Below are positions 63,774-64,000 of a stretch of DNA of 64,000 bases, in pieces. The notes under the pieces were generated by a model. That model did no database searches. It was not told where the DNA came from and saw nothing but the letters and a program-made list of their open reading frames with translations. Origin of the DNA: Nothopassalora personata (lineage: Eukaryota; Ascomycota; Dothideomycetes; Mycosphaerellales; Mycosphaerellaceae). The stretch covers positions 1,488,001 to 1,552,000 of the forward strand of contig CM066296.1 in the NCBI GenBank assembly GCA_033816765.1, in the 5' to 3' direction. The position numbers were made by a program, and so were the translations under genes. Each line of letters opens with the position of its first letter. Position 1 is the stretch's first letter.

Positions 63774-64000
63774 TACCGGAGGGGATCATTGTTGTTAGCA
63801 ACACGAGTATCCCACTTTGACAACTTGCTAAATTCGGAAGTCGGCTTGGGCATGGATTGTGGTAAAAAGGCTCGAGGAAGGTCATCTTGACCCAGTGGCT
63901 TCGAGGTCCAAGATACGTTCGTTTACTGGGTTCGGGTGGATGCCAAGCCCAAAGGTCACCTTATGGGCTCAATGTGACCTTGAGTGACCAAAGCAAACAG
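63774..64000. other. Host sequence right of the island
   Basis: Normal CpA/TpG content returns immediately outside the target duplication. No gene or repeat is recognisable in these 227 bp. Confidence 0.5.

Noticed and set aside
1..64000. CRISPR arrays, bacterial operons or rRNA
   Set aside because: Nothing of the kind is present; the sequence is eukaryotic with spliceosomal introns.

Overview
The window is nuclear DNA of a filamentous ascomycete (Pezizomycotina; a Dothideomycete is my best guess). The signs are introns of about 50-170 nt with GT-AG borders and CTAAC/CTGAC-like branch sites, fungal gene families (Sec7-PH exchange factor, type-B carboxylesterases, Zn2Cys6 regulator, LETM1-like protein), and a long stretch carrying the CpA-to-TpA signature of repeat-induced point mutation (RIP).

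Bases 1-31374 are ordinary gene space. From left to right: the 5' part of an unknown gene running off the window; a 1640-aa Sec7/PH Arf exchange factor; a mitochondrial LETM1-like protein; a small Cys-rich ORF; a frameshifted ELRNKVY-motif gene; two secreted type-B carboxylesterases flanking a small LEA-like mitochondrial protein; a 72-aa conserved fungal protein divergent from a mitochondrial carrier; a berberine-bridge-type FAD oxidase; an aldose 1-epimerase; and a Zn2Cys6 transcription factor. Long gaps between them show no convincing genes. The genes look like housekeeping and hydrolytic functions; I see no biosynthetic cluster.

Bases 31375-63773 are one compound mobile-element island. 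It is bounded by an exact 8-bp duplication (GCGTGACA) and imperfect terminal inverted repeats of about 150-180 bp. I read it as a RIP-destroyed DNA transposon (E, about 9.4 kb after removing recognised later insertions). It was invaded by a Ty3/Gypsy chromovirus (A, 36237-58505), also RIP-destroyed. A was then hit by three unmutated insertions: Gypsy element B (38811-46722, 152-bp identical LTRs), a 161-bp solo LTR, and Gypsy element D (48395-55504, 484-bp identical LTRs, a young relative of A). Two more solo LTRs sit in E. Target duplications are visible for every layer.

Notable points inside the island: (i) between pol and the 3' LTR, element D carries an antisense ORF with a Zn2Cys6-like cysteine pattern, and the same ORF with identical cysteine spacing can be traced in the RIP-dead relative A; (ii) B joins gag and pol by a GGGAAAC -1 frameshift site against the gag stop, whereas D uses an ATGA stop-start overlap; (iii) in both B and D the site 2 nt inside the 5' LTR is complementary to a short LTR segment 37-41 nt downstream of a TATA-like box, as expected for Tf1-type self-priming; (iv) B's gag is broken by a 519-bp inverted copy of its own coiled-coil region. 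Bases 63774-64000 return to unmutated sequence with no gene seen.
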